64,000 nucleotides of DNA, taken from assembly GCF_017329565.1 (NCBI RefSeq), contig NZ_JAFMTT010000003.1; one strand, given 5' to 3'. Below the pieces are notes generated by a model that was not told where the DNA came from, searched no databases, and saw only the letters and a list, made by a program, of their open reading frames with translations. Below are positions 62,404 to 64,000 of this stretch, piece after piece; the stretch's first letter is position 1; each line of letters begins with the position of its first letter. This DNA comes from Alicyclobacillus mali (lineage in GTDB: Bacteria > Bacillota > Bacilli > Alicyclobacillales > Alicyclobacillaceae). Both the position numbers and the translations under genes were made by a program.

Positions 62404-62451
62404 CAATTGCACAAACGTCACCGTTTCGCCGCCTGTGTGAGATAACTTCCA

Positions 62452-62480
62452 TTGATTCGCGTGTCAGCGCTCGATACACT
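62452..62480 (+). promoter_or_regulatory. Sigma-A promoter of the riboswitch-controlled permease
   Basis: TTGATT (62452-62457), a 17-base spacer and TACACT (62475-62480), about 18 bases before the aptamer. TGTGTGAGATA (62434-62444) just upstream resembles the repeats at 41169-41238. Confidence 0.7.
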
Positions 62481-62497
62481 AGGCGTGTGATCGAAAA

Positions 62498-62571
62498 GGC
62501 CTCGTATAATGCCGGGAATATGGCTCGGCAGTTTCTACCAAGCGACCGAAAATCGCTTGCGCTACGAGGCC
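62498..62571 (+). ncRNA. Purine riboswitch aptamer, guanine type
   Basis: P1 is formed by GGCCTCGTA (62498-62506) and TACGAGGCC (62563-62571). P2 is GCCGGG/CTCGGC with loop AATATGG, and P3 AAGCGA/TCGCTT with loop CCGAAAA. J2/3 carries GTTTCTACC. The specificity base just before the final P1 strand is C, which pairs with guanine or hypoxanthine; adenine riboswitches have U there. It precedes an NCS1 permease. Confidence 0.95.
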
Positions 62572-62664
62572 GTTGTCATAGAGCGGTGCCGCGCCTGGCT
62601 GCCCCAGCGAGAATCGAGTCCATCGATCGCCGTGGGTGGCTGCGTGCCCGATCTCTCCGTCAAC

Positions 62665-62714
62665 GGCCTCTTGGCGAGACGAACCTCCAGGTTCGGTCGC
62701 CCGAGGTCTTTTTT
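62665..62714 (+). terminator. Regulated terminator of the guanine riboswitch
   Basis: GGCCTC-GGCGA-CGAACC (62665-62684, with internal loops) pairs with GGTTCG-TCGCC-GAGGTC (62690-62708), followed by TTTTTT (62709-62714). Its 5' strand lies in CAACGGCCTC (62661-62670), which can instead pair perfectly with GAGGCCGTTG (62566-62575) at the end of the aptamer. Ligand binding should free the terminator and switch the gene off. Confidence 0.9.
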
Positions 62715-62748
62715 GTTTTCATCATCCAATAGAGGGGGAGTTCGGCCC

Positions 62749-64000
62749 ATGGCCACCGCGGACGAGCTTCGTCATACGGCGCAGGTCGACGAGGCATTTC
62801 GGCTTGAGACAGAGGGCAACGGCATCATCGCGGAGCATCGCCGGCATGGAATGCCTCGAGAATTATTCTATGTGTGGTTTGCTGCAGTCCTGACCTTCAC
62901 CGGTGTCGTGACCGGGCAGCTCTTCACCGGCGTCTTCGGACTCAACGTGTGGGAGAGCCTGTTGATTGTTCTCCTCTGTTCTATTTCCTTTGCGGCGCTC
63001 GGACTGTACGTGGCGACGGGCCCGCGCGCGGGAACGGTGACGCTCACCATTTCTCGCGCGGCATTCGGGGTGCACGGCGGCAAAATTCCGGCGTTTTTCA
63101 GCTGGTTTACTGCCGTCGGCTGGGAGAGCGTGACCATGGTGCTCACGGTCTGGGCGATGCTGAGCCTCGCGCAGTACGTTGGCCTGCCATCGACAGGCGT
63201 TGGACCGACGCTCGTTGCGCTCGTCATCACGCTCTTTCTCACGTATCTGGTGCCTATCCTGGGGCACGCGACGCTCGTGGTCATGCAGCGCGTCCTTGCT
63301 ATCGTTCTTGCGGCGTGCACGGTGCTCGTGCTCTTCGCCGTATTGCCCGACGTCAAATGGAACTTCAATCCTCCCGCGAGCGCGCTTGCAGCGCACGGTG
63401 TGTTCCCGACGTTCTTGCTCGCGCTCTCCGTCGGGCTGGCGAGCACGTTCTACGGTTGGGCGAATTTCGCCGCTGATTACTCCCGCTATCTGCCGAAGGA
63501 CACTAAGACGAGCCGAATGGTATGGGCGACCTTCCTCGGCGGAGGGCTTGCCAACTTCATCATGATGGGTCTTGGCGTGGTGCTCGGCACGATAATCAAC
63601 GCCAAAACTTTCTCCGAAAATCCGGTGATGGCGATTGCAAAGGCCATTCCAGAATGGGCTGCAATTCCGTTCCTGATTGTGGTGGTGCTCGGCGACGTCT
63701 GCGCTAACTACCTGAACGCTTACAGCTCCGGGATGAGCTTTTTGTCCATGGGAATCCGTTTGAAACGCCATTTTGCGGTCGCGTTGGACGGCGCCATCTG
63801 CACGGCCATCGGTATTTATGCCTTGTTTTTCTCCAACAACTTCGTGGACTTCTTTGAGAACTTCCTCGACCTCATGATCACGGTCATGGGGCCCTGGGCG
63901 GCGATTTACATCGTTCACCACTTCGTTGTGCGCGGACGTTATGCTGCCGACGATCTCGTCGATACGTCACCGTCGTCCGTGTACTGGTACAACGGGGGAT
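62749..64000 (+). CDS. NCS1-family purine/cytosine permease (3' truncated by window edge)
   Basis: A nucleobase importer open to the end of the window (417 codons visible). The protein begins MATADELRHTAQVDEAFRLE and has about ten hydrophobic segments so far, with FAAVLTFTGVVTGQLF as the first and FYGWANFAADYSRYLPKDTK as the conserved loop of the purine/cytosine branch. GAGGGGGAG precedes the ATG. Guanine-riboswitch control makes a purine the expected cargo. Confidence 0.92.
   Translation, partial: MATADELRHTAQVDEAFRLETEGNGIIAEHRRHGMPRELFYVWFAAVLTFTGVVTGQLFTGVFGLNVWESLLIVLLCSISFAALGLYVATGPRAGTVTLTISRAAFGVHGGKIPAFFSWFTAVGWESVTMVLTVWAMLSLAQYVGLPSTGVGPTLVALVITLFLTYLVPILGHATLVVMQRVLAIVLAACTVLVLFAVLPDVKWNFNPPASALAAHGVFPTFLLALSVGLASTFYGWANFAADYSRYLPKDTKTSRMVWATFLGGGLANFIMMGLGVVLGTIINAKTFSENPVMAIAKAIPEWAAIPFLIVVVLGDVCANYLNAYSSGMSFLSMGIRLKRHFAVALDGAICTAIGIYALFFSNNFVDFFENFLDLMITVMGPWAAIYIVHHFVVRGRYAADDLVDTSPSSVYWYNGG

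Overview
The window reads as chromosomal DNA from a GC-rich, spore-forming Firmicute. The ribosomal gene order is Bacillus-like, and spore genes (cwlD, gerD, pdaB), an S14 of the zinc type and a glmS ribozyme are present. The protein sequences and the combination of genes suggest Alicyclobacillus or a close relative; that genus call is recognition from memory, not a search. No rRNA, tRNA, insertion sequence, phage gene or CRISPR array was seen.

Region 1 (1-16830) is the S10-spc-alpha ribosomal super-operon: the 3' end of rpsJ, then rplC-rplD-rplW-rplB-rpsS-rplV-rpsC-rplP-rpmC-rpsQ-rplN-rplX-rplE-rpsN-rpsH-rplF-rplR-rpsE-rpmD-rplO-secY-adk-(KOW protein)-infA-rpmJ-rpsM-rpsK-rpsD-rpoA-rplQ-truA-rplM-rpsI, closed by a strong terminator. 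Two structured leaders stand out, before rpsM and before rplM. The usual map gene after adk and the ecfA1-ecfA2-ecfT genes after rplQ are missing.

Region 2 (16965-27515) holds sporulation and envelope genes: cwlD, a secreted orphan, the Mrp/SalA P-loop protein, gerD and pdaB (reverse strand), a GDSL hydrolase, then cdaA-cdaR-glmM and a glmS ribozyme followed by glmS. The last block links c-di-AMP synthesis with amino-sugar supply for the cell wall.

Region 3 (27603-51907) follows two small uncharacterised genes with a large nucleobase-catabolism block. Purine side: XdhC, a MobA-like cytidylyltransferase and three xanthine dehydrogenase subunits, allantoate amidohydrolase, allantoinase, the PucR regulator, HIU hydrolase, uricase, OHCU decarboxylase, an 8-oxoguanine/guanine deaminase-like amidohydrolase and an M20 hydrolase. 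Pyrimidine side, adjoining it: an NCS1 permease, dihydropyrimidinase, both subunits of dihydropyrimidine dehydrogenase (PreT, PreA), beta-ureidopropionase and an omega-aminotransferase. Together these can take purines to allantoate and beyond, and uracil/thymine to the semialdehyde.

Region 4 (51975-64000) contains a TetR regulator diverging from a zinc alcohol dehydrogenase, an MFS transporter, an AlaT-like aminotransferase with its Lrp regulator, two Asp23-family loci (one fused to a long LEA-like repeat tail, with AmaP and a DUF2273 protein), csoR-copZ for copper, an orphan adenine methyltransferase, a four-repeat membrane protein, and a second NCS1 permease cut by the window end. The last is preceded by a guanine-type riboswitch with a readable anti-terminator/terminator switch. 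The points most worth following are the Asp23-LEA fusion, the four-repeat membrane protein, the rpsM leader, the riboswitch, and a recurring TGTGAGA-type motif at the purine-gene promoters.
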